NCBI GenBank assembly: GCA_026874595.1 | Contig: CM049310.1 | Span: forward strand, 69,823,556 to 69,887,555 | Direction: 5' to 3' | Origin: Sipunculus nudus | Lineage: Eukaryota; Annelida; Sipuncula; Golfingiida; Sipunculidae | DNA length: 64,000 nucleotides | Shown here: positions 13,191 through 23,012 of the stretch, piece by piece | Layout of the letters: every line of letters starts with the position of its first letter | How positions within the stretch are numbered: the first letter of the stretch is position 1 | The notes under the pieces: model-generated | The model's input: only the letters and a program-made list of their open reading frames with translations | Database searches by the model: none | Told to the model about the DNA's origin: nothing | Translations under genes and position numbers: made by a program

Positions 13191-14363
13191 ACAATTTCAG
13201 TCTTGTCTAGGCCAATTTTAAAATCATCTATGCGAGATTACACTGCTGGCCTGCTCCATGATGGATTAAAATCTCGCCTAAGCGATATTGTGATTGTCAT
13301 CTCGTCTAGGCGAGCTGAAATCCGTTGCTAGGCGAAATCTGTCTAAAGCGGACAGTCAAGGGACTCAATCATATTGTCCTTACTAGTGAGGTGTCCTTAT
13401 TAGGCAGGTCGACTGATCATGCATACATCATGCATTCAATAGTCATATACAAACTGTGATTATTTTTACATATCTCAAGTAGTAAACAATATGAGGAGAA
13501 GGGTCTATGAAATCATCCGTAAAAATAATGTTCATAACTTTTCTGCAAGAGCGCGTACGCTCCTTTTCGCGGATTCACTCAGGCAAATAAGCTCGACTTT
13601 TTCAGATAGCGTAAGCGCCCGCCTGAAGTATGCGGGGTGCCACCTGGAGGCATTGTCTAAATTGATTTGCTTTGATGTTGATGGCACCCGAGATAAAACG
13701 AAACCCGAGGAGCTTGTGCACGGCGCCATGATACGCGTAACTACGGAGTGAGCACATGGTTGACACTGAGCAGATCAGTTTGAAAACTAATTAATTTATA
13801 TCAAACAGCCTGCTACAACAAAGTGGCTAGTTTACAGTAAGATATTGCGTGGTGAAATCTGGGACGCAAGGGTAATCGGCAGCCGTTTAATCATTTTAAT
13901 GACCCCGCGGTCGAGCTAGTAATATGCGGCTTCGCAATGTGTATGATCAACCGTAAAATAAAGTGACAGGATGTTTACCGCTTCACCCTTGCTGTGTTTA
14001 TCCTATGAGCACATCACACCGTGACTTCAACACCTACACGCATTAAGGTAACAACTGGGGATTGCTCAACACTTTGTGTTCCAGTCCCTGGAACAACAGT
14101 AACGGTGGCCTTTGATGTTGTCCGGGGCGAGTGATCAGTGTCCGTCGGAGATGACGTTTCGTGTCCGTATTTGTCAGGTTCATTTACTCTTAGAATGTTA
14201 GAGTTCAAATCTGCTGTCCGTTGTCCGCAGTAGTGAGGTGTCCGCCTTATTGAGGTTCCGCTTATACATAACAAATAGGGAATTTTGAAGTGACTTAACT
14301 ATATTGTCCGTTACAGCCAGTTGTCAGCCTTAGTGAGGTGTCCGTTAGACCAGTTTTCACTGT
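13191..14363 (-). mobile_element. pogo/Tigger-like DNA transposon remnant
   Basis: Read on the minus strand, the right end is TA followed by CAGTGAAAACTGG and AACGGACACCTCACTAAGG. This is the typical form of a pogo/Tigger terminal repeat, which inserts at TA. About 620 bp inside, on the same strand (13729-13532), a frame contains RRALTLSEKVELICLSES and SVRALAEKL. These match the psq/CENP-B-type helix-turn-helix at the N-terminus of Tigger transposases. The frame then breaks. The catalytic DDE part and the opposite terminal repeat are missing. A second copy of the subterminal sequence (ATATTGTCC...GTGAGGTGTCC) lies at 13375-13402 and a third at 14215-14260. The element is fragmentary. Confidence 0.65.
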
Positions 14364-14375
14364 ATATATATATAT

Positions 14376-14467
<92 letters not shown>

Positions 14468-14470
14468 CAT
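14364..14470. repeat. (TA)n and (TAGA)n microsatellite
   Basis: A TA-dinucleotide run with interruptions (14364-14437) is followed by TAGA tetranucleotides (14438-14466). It lies between the Tigger-like terminal repeat and the terminal exon of the OATP pseudogene. Confidence 0.95.
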
Positions 14471-14521
14471 TACTTTCTGTATACACATTGTGTGTCACTT
14501 CCTTATACATGTTTGTATTTT

Positions 14522-14760
14522 TCAAAATGACTTTCCCTTGTTTTCCGTTTCATCATGTGGCGATGGACGGAGTGTAAATAGCGCTAAGACGATTACTACA
14601 ATCGAACCAAGTTTAAGAGCGTTTACGAAAATATAAGTCCGAACTGGAACCTTTGTATAATCGTACACCCAGCAGGAGCCTCGCTCTCCACACTTTTCCT
14701 GCGACTGTAAGCACGCGCTGTCCAGTACAGCTCCGTAGATAATTGGGGCCGCAACTGAGC
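14522..14760 (-). pseudogene. SLCO: OATP pseudogene, terminal exon (last loop, TM12, C-terminus)
   Basis: The acceptor is CTCTCTATTCAG, with the exon beginning at 14760 in phase 1 and ending at TGA 14522-14524. It encodes VAAPIIYGAVLDSACL, EKCGERGSCWVYDY and VRTYIF, followed by the hydrophobic TM12 stretch and a charged tail. The P-I-I-Y-G-x-x-L-D-x-x-C and C-x-x-x-GSC-x-x-Y-D signatures are highly conserved in OATPs. This exon itself is intact. The 3' flank runs into the TA/TAGA microsatellite and no AATAAA is evident before it. Confidence 0.93.
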
Positions 14761-15840
14761 CTGAATAGAGAGAATATGTTAACAGAGCAATATATGGATA
14801 ATGTAAACAAAATCTAATACTTTGGCTAAGGGAACGTACAAGCAATCACATTACATTATCATATAAAACTTAAACATGTTACAGAAACTTCCCTGCCTTT
14901 GAAATACATTAACTCGTAACTAACTAACTAAATAATTTTCCTGCAATAAAATTTTGTAATCCACTGGAGTTTAAGGTTAACTATAACGGAATATTATAAA
15001 AGCTAACAGTACTTAAACATCAAGACATGTTGGTTCAGCTGATCAGAAGTTCTGATCTGTACAATGACTTTCCGTCGGTCCGTTAACAGTAAATCCTTCA
15101 CAGAACCGTTTTTGAAACAGACCTTAATGTTTGCATACTATAGGCAAATGTGTACGCAAAATTTCAGCCCCCATGAGCGGTTTCGAGGGTTCAGGGTCCA
15201 TAAGGACTCAGGTATGGGAAACGAATGTATTTAAAGGAATTAATCTGGGCAGAGAAATAAGCCGCAAGGGAACATGTGTCTATGAACATTTCAACGGAAT
15301 AAGGCCAAAAAAAATAAAAGGTATGGTTCTCAGGCACCGCCCGCGTCTATTTAACCCCCCGCATCAAAAATTCGTATTTTGATTTTCAATAGTCACTTAC
15401 CAATTTTGAGCTCCAGCTGCTCGGACATTTCTTTCAAGATGAAGATAAACTATTTTTTCTATTAAATGTCCTTTGTTATGTAGTGCTTTAAGCTGTTTAG
15501 CAAAAAAAATCTGTTATTATCATGCTTTTTCCTTGATCATATTACATTTTTATCGAGACATACCAAAAAAGGTTAAAAATATTGCCCGCCCGCATTGATT
15601 TCTTAAAAAAGTGCCTGAGAACCAACCCTAATTGTTTTTTTGGCCTAACGTATTTTTTTTACCAAATCCTCTGGTGTGGTTTCGTTTACTTTATCCGTTG
15701 TAGGTATTAATGTCAGAGGTTGTCTGGGATTGTCTATGACATGATTTTCTAATTTGTGATGTTTTAAATATGTACAATCATAATTGTGAAATGTGTGTAC
15801 TGGGCTCTACAATTTGCCAACATATTTGTAAAAAACTTAC
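14761..15840. other. OATP pseudogene, last intron
   Basis: 1.1-kb intron between the two 3'-most exons. It holds AT-rich sequence with no recognised element. Confidence 0.6.
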
Positions 15841-15905
15841 CTACAATTTTGGTCAAAGTGAGTTGAATGCCTATTACGATTGCTCGGTGGTTTTCAGGTA
15901 CAGCC
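15841..15905 (-). pseudogene. SLCO: OATP pseudogene, small exon after TM11
   Basis: This is a 65-bp exon with acceptor TTATTTCAAG and donor GTAAGT (15835-15840). It gives AVPENHRAIVIGIQLTLTKIVG, matching the OATP stretch L-R-x-V-P-x-x-x-R-x-x-A-x-G-x-Q. It enters in phase 2 and leaves in phase 1, which fits both neighbours exactly. No lesion is seen. Confidence 0.9.
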
Positions 15906-16914
15906 CTTGAAATAATAATAATGAAAAATATGTCAGTGTCGTTAGAATAAAACAAGATAGTCAAGACATTCGAGAAATATACTGGCAACAGAAAGGCTTG
16001 TTGTTGTTTATTGAAATTAAAACAATTAGTAATAACAGGTTAAAATGAACATTTGTTTCCTCCATTCCCAATTCTAAAGGGACCTATTGAGATACCAGGT
16101 ATACAACAAAATATGAAATATAGAGTTTTCTCCATAAAATATTATGGTACCTGCTCACCTTACCATCTAAAACCGTGCGCCGACTCCTCTGACAAGCGGA
16201 GGTAAGCTAGCACTGGGCCCGATCAGTCGCGCAATTTAAATAAAGCGCGCACCTAAGCCGCTGGCCGTACCTCACAAATTTACAAATCAAGATTTTTCAA
16301 GCTTCCAGCCCCTGTTTCTTCATTCGAGTTTCTTCACCTCATGCACATGCAGGATCATGCCCTGGGTATGCAGTTTTGTTTTGGTAAACGAACACACTCA
16401 CCCACTGAACCAAAACAAATTATAAAACAGGTGAATGGGAGAGAGTAAGTTCGTGTACCGATGTGGTTTTGTGGGAAACTATTTTATTCAGCTGAAATGA
16501 ATTAACAGCGTGAGATAGTATACATATCATATCAGGTGTTTATGTTCGTTAAGAAACAGTTAAACGGTTTGTGTAAGATATATTCGTAATAAAGAAGGTG
16601 AGAACACAAAACAATATGTATGCGGGCAACATCTTGACTGTTAGGGAAAGTTTTTCAGGTTTCAGACATTCCGTGATATGGCCCTACATTTCATGAAATA
16701 CAGTATCAAATCGTTATAATAGACAAAGTTTAAATCATTACATCCAGCATACTTAAGCCATTTTTGTGAAACTGGCAAAATTCGGTGAAACTTCTTGGTA
16801 TAAACTCCACATATCTTTTGCAAAATGGGAGCAGCTCTAAATTTCTGAAGCGTGTACAGTTTTAGAAAATAATCCTCGGAGACAGTGTATAACACGGTAT
16901 CATAACTAAAAAAA
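15906..16914. other. OATP intron sequence left of the Helentron-like cluster
   Basis: About 1 kb of intron sequence with no recognised feature. It ends in an A-run (16909-16914), which is the left flank of the element that starts at 16915. Confidence 0.6.
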
Positions 16915-17099
16915 CTAGACGACCATAGGTCGAACGCTTGCCGGAAATCGGAAGTGAAACACAGACGGACAGACAGAACATATTGTCGGTTTTCTATTAA
17001 TGGAATGACTCTCAGGGACATTGCTGAGAATATGTGGCCCGTAGAATGTCATATGAGACAAAAGAACAGGCAAGCAGACAAAGCTGACAACAAAAGACG

Positions 17100-18090
17100 A
17101 ACAGACAGACATACTGACTTTGTGAGACAAGATTGACACCAGATGACATAAGCTAGTTATTGAGAAGATTCAAAGGAAGAAAATGAGTTATAATTTATGT
17201 AATTTAGATTTATAGTTTACGAGGTATGGCGAATTAATGATATACTTGGGAGGCTCGACTGTAGCGCCCTCTAGCAGACATATTCCGAAGACGACAAATG
17301 CATTTCGTATTATTAGTGTATGACATGAGATGTCTCAGTTTTAAAAGGATTCCGTCAAAGCTGTGGGCTGTAGAATGCTCTATGTAAGGCGTAAGAACCA
17401 GCTAGCAGGCGACTTTGAGGATAACGGACAAACAGATGGACACACTGACAAAGTGACAGAAGATTGAAACCAGATGCCTTAATCAGGCTATGGAGAGGAC
17501 TCAAAGGAAGAAAATAAGCTATAGCTTATGTAACTGAGGCTTTGGGTGTAGAGTTATGGCCAATACAATGGTATGTGTGTGAGAGTCATGTGCAGCGCCC
17601 CCTAGCGGCCATATCCGGAAAATGAAAAATTGGTTTCGAGATATAAGTGTAAGACTTAAGATGTAATAGTTTCAAAAGGATTCTTTCAAAACTGTGGCCT
17701 GTAGAATGATATATGTGAGACGCAAGAGCAAGCAGGCGAATTTGAGGACAACTGACAAACAGACGGACACAATGACAAAGTGATACAACATTGAGATCAG
17801 ATGACATTAACAGTTTATGGAGAAGACTCAGAGGGAAAAAATAAGCTATAGTTTATGTAATTGAGGCTTTGGGTTTTAGAGATATGGCCAATGTAATGAT
17901 ATCTGTGTGAGGGTCGTGTGCAGCGCCCCCTAGCAGCCATATTCAAAAAATGAAAAAACAATTTCGAGATACTAGTGTAGGACTTATGATATGTCAGTTT
18001 CAAAAAGATTCCTGCAATAATGTGGCCTTTGGCGTAAGATGAATGAAATCTCGAAATATCTCTATTCACGAGATATTTTACGAGATACTG
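17100..18090. repeat. Tandem units of about 328 bp, core of subfamily A
   Basis: Three units are recognised by AGCGCCCCCTAGCGGCC-like sequence at 17261, 17592 and 17921, spaced 328-331 bp apart. Each unit has GACAAACAGACGGACAC, AAGATTGAGACCAGATGAC, ATAAGCTATAGTTTATGTAA, the CGCCCCCTAG motif and then ACTGTGGCCTGTAGAATG. The same unit recurs at 58560-59500. Confidence 0.88.
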
Positions 18091-18518
18091 CAAGACTTGT
18101 AATAAAATCTTGTAGTACTAGTTGAATGCTACCTGATGCAAAAAACTAGATCACTCTAGCTTTAAAACTGACAAAGTTAGAAAAATAAGATCCCTTATTT
18201 TCGAATATCATGACTTTTCCCCCAAAAATTGTAACCATGGTTACGGCAAATTTGAGTCAGTTGCACACCAGATGACAGGCCTTGGAATTACGATTAAAAT
18301 GAGCTATTTTTGAAGTAGATACGACTAATAGTCACAAAGATATGAAGAAAAAAACGTTTTGAGAAGTTTTAACGACCTTGACCTTGACCTTTGACTTAAT
18401 TTAACCAAAAACAATAGGGCACCTAGAAATTATGTTTTCCAACATCCCTGTAAGTTTCAAGGTTATTGTGGCAAAATTGTGGCCAGGAGAGTGGTGACAA
18501 ACAAACAAACAAACAAGA

Positions 18519-20427
18519 CAAGATGACCAGAGGTCACGCGCTTGCCGGAAATGGAAATGATACAGACAGATAGACAGAGAGTGCATGTAGAAAAGACATA
18601 TGAATGAGCAACATTGTGGGGGCAGCAGAAACGGATAATATGTTTATTTATGCATGCTGACCTTTAACAGCTGCATATCTTTCTAGTGTAAAAGGGACCA
18701 AGTTCAAAATTTTTTCATGAAATCCCGTTTATCTCGTTTGACAAGAAGCAGTGAGACGTTTTCAGGTTTGTCATGTCAAGCTGGTCATATGTGACAAAAT
18801 GCCGAAAACTAGAACTACTTTGTTGTAAAAGGCGCCGAGTTATAAGCATTTCAGTGACATCTCGTTTGTTCACGTTGCACAAGATATGGTGCGAGATTTG
18901 GGCAGACTTATGGCTTTATCTAATCAAGCAGTTCATATGTGACACAATGCCGAAAACTAGACCTTCGTACCTTTAAAAATCGCCGAGTTAAAAGCATTTT
19001 GGTGAAATCTCGTGTTTTCTCGTTTGACGAGATACGGTGCAAGATTGTGCCTGACTTGGAGTTCTGTCATGTCAAGCGGGTCATGTGGAACTAAATGCCG
19101 AAAACTAGACCTGTCTAGCTGCAGTTCCGTGAAATGTCGTGTTTTCTCGTTTGACGGGATACGGTGCGAGATTTTGCCTGACATTCATGTCTGTCGTGTC
19201 AAGCTGGTCTAGTGGAACAAAATGCCGAAAACCAGACGTGTCTATCTGTAAAACTCGCCGAGTTATAACCAATGCCGTGAAATCTCATGTTTTCTCGTTT
19301 GACGAGATACGGTGCGACATTCGGCCTGACTTTCATTTCTGTCATGTCCAGCAGGTCATGTGAAAGAAAATGCCGAAAACTAGACCTGTCTAGCTGTAAA
19401 ACTCGCCGAGTTATAAGCATTTCAGTGAAATCTCGTGTGTTCTCGTTTGACGAGATAGGGTGCGAGATTTGGCCTGACTTGCACATCTATCGTGTCAAGC
19501 TGGTCGTGTGGAAGGAAATGCCGGAAACCAGACGTGTCTAGCTGTAAAACTGGCCGAGTTATAAGCATTTCCGTGAAATTTCGTGTTTTCTCGTTTGACG
19601 AGATACGGTGCGAGATGTTGCCAGACTTGCATATCTGTCGTGTCAAGCTGGTCTAGTGGAACTAAATGCCGAAAACCAGACGTGTCTAGCTGTAAAACTG
19701 GCCCAGTTATAAGTTTCCGTGACATCCCGTGTTTTCTCGTTTGACGAGATACGGTGCGAGATTTGGCCTGTCTTGCAGCTCTGTCGTGTCAAGCTTGTTT
19801 GGTGGAACGAAATGCCGAAAACCAGACCTGTCTAGCTGTAAAAGTCGCCGAGTTATAAGCATTTCCGCGAAGTCTCGTTTTTTCTCGTTTGACGAGATAT
19901 GGCGCAAGATTTGGCGTGACTTTCAGTTCTGTCGTGTCAAGCTGGTCAAGTGGAACAAAATGCCGAAAACTAGATCTGCCTAGCTTAAAAACTGACAAAG
20001 TTACAAAAAAATGGTCGTTTTATTTCCAATTTCCATGATTTTTGCCCAAAAAATGTAACCATGGTAACGGCAAATTTAAATAAGCTACATATCAAAAGAA
20101 AGGCCAGGTGATGACGAAAAAAATGAGCTATTGCAGAAGTAGATAAGCTTATGTATGGCAAAGTTATAGTGCGAAAACCGTTAACCACACCTGTCGTGAC
20201 CTTGACCCTTGACCTTGGAGCAATGTTGACCAAAAACAATAGGGTTCCAGGGTGTTCGGTTGTCAATCAACCCTGTAAGGGTCATGTCGATTGCTGCAAA
20301 ATTGTGGCCAGGAGAGCGCAGACAAACACACAAAAAAACAAACAAAAAAACAAAAAAACAAAAAAACAAACAGACAAATGGACATACGCAACTGACCAAC
20401 ATGCTTGCCGGAAATCTTCCGGCAAGC
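18519..20427 (-). mobile_element. Helentron-like subfamily B element, first copy of a head-to-tail dimer
   Basis: The left hairpin is TGACCAGAGGTCA (18524-18536), followed by GCGCTTGCCGGAAATGG. The right hairpin (20403-20427) has a perfect 11-bp stem, GCTTGCCGGAA paired with TTCCGGCAAGC. The body has a GACAGATAGACAGA microsatellite, a 149-bp tandem array, a GTAACCATGGTAAC segment and a GACCTTGACCCTTGACC segment before a CAAAAAAACAAAC run. The CTAG of other copies reads CAAG here. Confidence 0.75.
18720..19990. repeat. 149-bp satellite-like array, about 9 units
   Basis: Units are recognised by TCTCGTTTGACGAGATA at about 19019, 19147, 19296, 19446, 19588, 19738 and 19887, with spacing mostly 142-150 bp and one 128-bp unit. 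Each unit carries three small palindromes: CTAGACCTGTCTAG, AACTCGCCGAGTT and TCTCGTTTGACGAGA. The several short open frames in both strands are by-products of the repeat. Confidence 0.92.
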
Positions 20428-20429
20428 AA

Positions 20430-22937
20430 TGACCAGAGGTCACGCCCTTGCCGGAAATGGAAATGATAGAGACAGATAGACAGAGAGTGCATGTAGAAAC
20501 AGTCATATGAATAAGCAACATTTTGGGGGCAGCAGAAACGGATAATATGTTTATTTATGCATGCTGACCTTTAACAGCTGCATATCTTTCTAGTGTAAAA
20601 GGGACCAAGTTCAAAATTTTTTCATGAAATCCCGTTAATCTCGTTTGACAAGAAGCAGTGAGACGTTTTCAGGTTTGTCATGTCAAGCTGGCCAAATGAT
20701 ATGAAATGCCGAAAATTAGACCTGTCTAGCTATAAAAGCCGCTGAGTTATAAGCATTTGCATGAAATCTCGTGTTTTCTCGTTTGACGGGAAATGGTGCG
20801 AGCTTTGGCGAGATTTCCAGTTTTGTCATGTCAGGTTTGTCAAATATTACAAAATGCCGGAAACTAGACCTGTCTAGCTGCAAAAGTCGCCGTGTTATCA
20901 GCATTTACGTGAAATAATGTTTTTTTTTTCGCTTGACGAGATATAGTACGAAATTTGGCAAGACGAGCAGTTCTATTATGTCAAGACGGCCAAACGTTAC
21001 GAAATGCGAAAACTAGATCCGTCTAGCTGTAAAAGTCGCCGAGTTATAAGCATTTCCGTGTACTCTCGTGTTTTCTCGTTTGACGAGATATGGTGCAGGA
21101 TTTGGCCAGTCTTGTAGATTTGTCATATCAAACTCTCTAAATGTTATGAAATGGCGAAAACTACATCTGTCTAGCTGTAAAAGTCGCCGAGTTATTAGCA
21201 TTTCTGTGAAATCTGCTTTTTTATCATTTGACGAGATATGGTGCGAGATTTGGCCAATCTTGCAGGTTTGTCATATCAAGCCGCCCAAATGTTAATGAAT
21301 GCCAAAAACTAGACCTGTCTAGCCGTGAAAGTCGCCGACTTATATGGATTTCTGTGAATTCTCGTTTTTTCACATTTGACCAGATATAGTGCGAAATTTC
21401 GCCAAGTATCGCAGTTTTACTATGTCAAGTTGGACAAATGTTACCAAATGCCAAAAACTAGACCTGAGTAGCTGTAAAAGTCTCCTAGTTATAAGCATTT
21501 CCATGATATCTCGTTTTTTTTTCTCGCTTGACGAGATATGGTGCGAGATTTGGACTGATTTCTTTTCTGGCGTGTCAAGCTGGTCATATGTTATGAAATG
21601 CCGAAAACTAGACCTGTGTAGCTGTAAAAGTCGCCGAGTTATAAGCATTTCCGTGAAATCTCGTTTTTTCTCGTTTGACGATAAACCGAGCGAAATTTGA
21701 CGAGACTTGCAATTGAATGACTTAGAACCAAGGGGAAGCAGCCTTATGCAAAAAACTAGACCCTTGAAACATAAATATTAACCGACATAGAAGCCAAAAA
21801 CTGCATATTTTCAGATCGTCAAGTTTAACCCACAAATTTGGTAACCATGGTAACGACAGCACAAAGCTACATGTGCGGAGGAATAAGCCAATGTTCCTAG
21901 TTTAAGATACAACGATAAAAATTGTGCCATGTTTAAAATTATTTTAGATATTGCAGAAAAATGATATCTTACAGTGTTTCAGGTACCACGCCCCCTGGTG
22001 GCTATTTCCAAAAAATGAAAAACTGATTTCGAGATATTTATAAATAACACAAAATATATCAATTTCAAAGCCATTGTTAAAAAAATGCAACCTTTAGGTC
22101 ATATTTAATGAAATCTCGAAGACTCTCGTTTGACGAGAAACGGTACGAGATTTTGCAAGATTTTTGATTGGATCACCGAGAACTCACCAAGGGCTACAAG
22201 ATGCAAAAAAATTGACCTCTCCAGCATAAAAACTGACAGAGTTAGAAGCTGAAAACTGCATATTTTCAAAATTCAAAAGTTTTACCCCAAAAATAGAGAA
22301 ATCTGGCAATAGCGCAGTTTGGCACCTATGCGCAAAAATAAGCCCATGGACCCCACTTGAAGGTGCTGTGATGGAAATGGCCCAATGTTTAATAGTTCTG
22401 GAGGTATAGCACCAAAACAAATTTTCATGTTTTTTCATCTGCAACGCCCCCTGGCGGCCATTTCCAAAATCTGAAAAAACAATTTCGAGATATTCTTGTG
22501 TTACATAAAATATCTCAGAATCAGTACGATTGCTGCAAATTTGAAAAATATCACGAAATTCCATGATTTCTCCCCAAAATTGCGTAACCATGGTAACAGC
22601 AAATTCAAGTAAGCTACATGTCAAAAGAAAGGCCAGGTGATGACGAAAAAAATGAGCTATTGCAGAAGTGGATAAGCCTATTTATGGCGAAGTTATAGTG
22701 CAAAAACCGTTAACCATACCTGTCATGACCTTGACCCTTGACCTTGGAGCAATGTTGACCAAAAACAATAGGGCACCTAGAAATCAATTTGTCAATCAAG
22801 CCTGTAAGTTTCAAGTTGATTGATGCAAAAGTGTGACCTGGAGAGTCGTGACAAACAAACAAACAAACAAACAAAAAGACAAACAGACATACGCAACTGA
22901 CGAACATGCTTGCCGAAATCGAAGATTTCCGGCAAGC
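20430..22937 (-). mobile_element. Helentron-like subfamily B element, second copy of the dimer
   Basis: The left hairpin TGACCAGAGGTCA (20430-20442) starts two bases after the right hairpin of the previous copy. The right hairpin (22908-22937) joins GCTTGCCGAAATC to GATTTCCGGCAAGC. The first 250 bp match the start of the previous copy closely, including the GACCTTTAACAGCTGCATAT segment. The body carries a second 149-bp array and two further blocks with CGCCCCCTGGTGGC / CGCCCCCTGGCGGC. Confidence 0.75.
20630..21715. repeat. 149-bp satellite-like array, about 8 units
   Basis: This is the same unit as at 18720-19990. TCTCG-TTTGACG-type landmarks occur at about 20640, 20777, 20929, 21076, 21226, 21374, 21521 and 21669. 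Units here are more diverged from one another, with some reading TCGCTTGACGAG or CACATTTGACCAG. Confidence 0.9.
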
Positions 22938-23012
22938 AACAAACAGACAGACAGACAAACAGACATACGCAACTGACCAATATGCTTGCCGAAATCTTTG
23001 ATTCCGGCAAGC

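Larger units (their letters stand above)
16915..23012 (-). mobile_element. Helentron-like element (subfamily A), interrupted by a nested subfamily B dimer
   Basis: The left edge is CTAG (16915-16918) followed by the hairpin CGACCATAGGTCG (16920-16932) and then GCTTGCCGGAAATC. The right edge is the hairpin at 22984-23012, whose outer half is the inverted copy ATTCCGGCAAGC. Read on the minus strand, this is a hairpin followed by CTAG at the 3' end, as in Helitron/Helentron elements. Both flanks are A-runs on the plus strand, that is T-runs on the element strand. The A part (16915-18518 plus 22938-23012) is about 1.7 kb. It contains three tandem units of about 328 bp and a GACA/CAAA microsatellite. 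No Rep/helicase coding was found, so the element is non-autonomous. Confidence 0.75.

Noticed and set aside
13491-13751. 86-codon plus-strand frame
   Set aside because: The opposite strand carries the Tigger-like helix-turn-helix sequence, so this frame is its shadow.
18773-21700. Many overlapping short frames on both strands in the 149-bp arrays
   Set aside because: Frames recur because the DNA unit recurs; different units are open in different frames and the palindromes give similar peptides on both strands.
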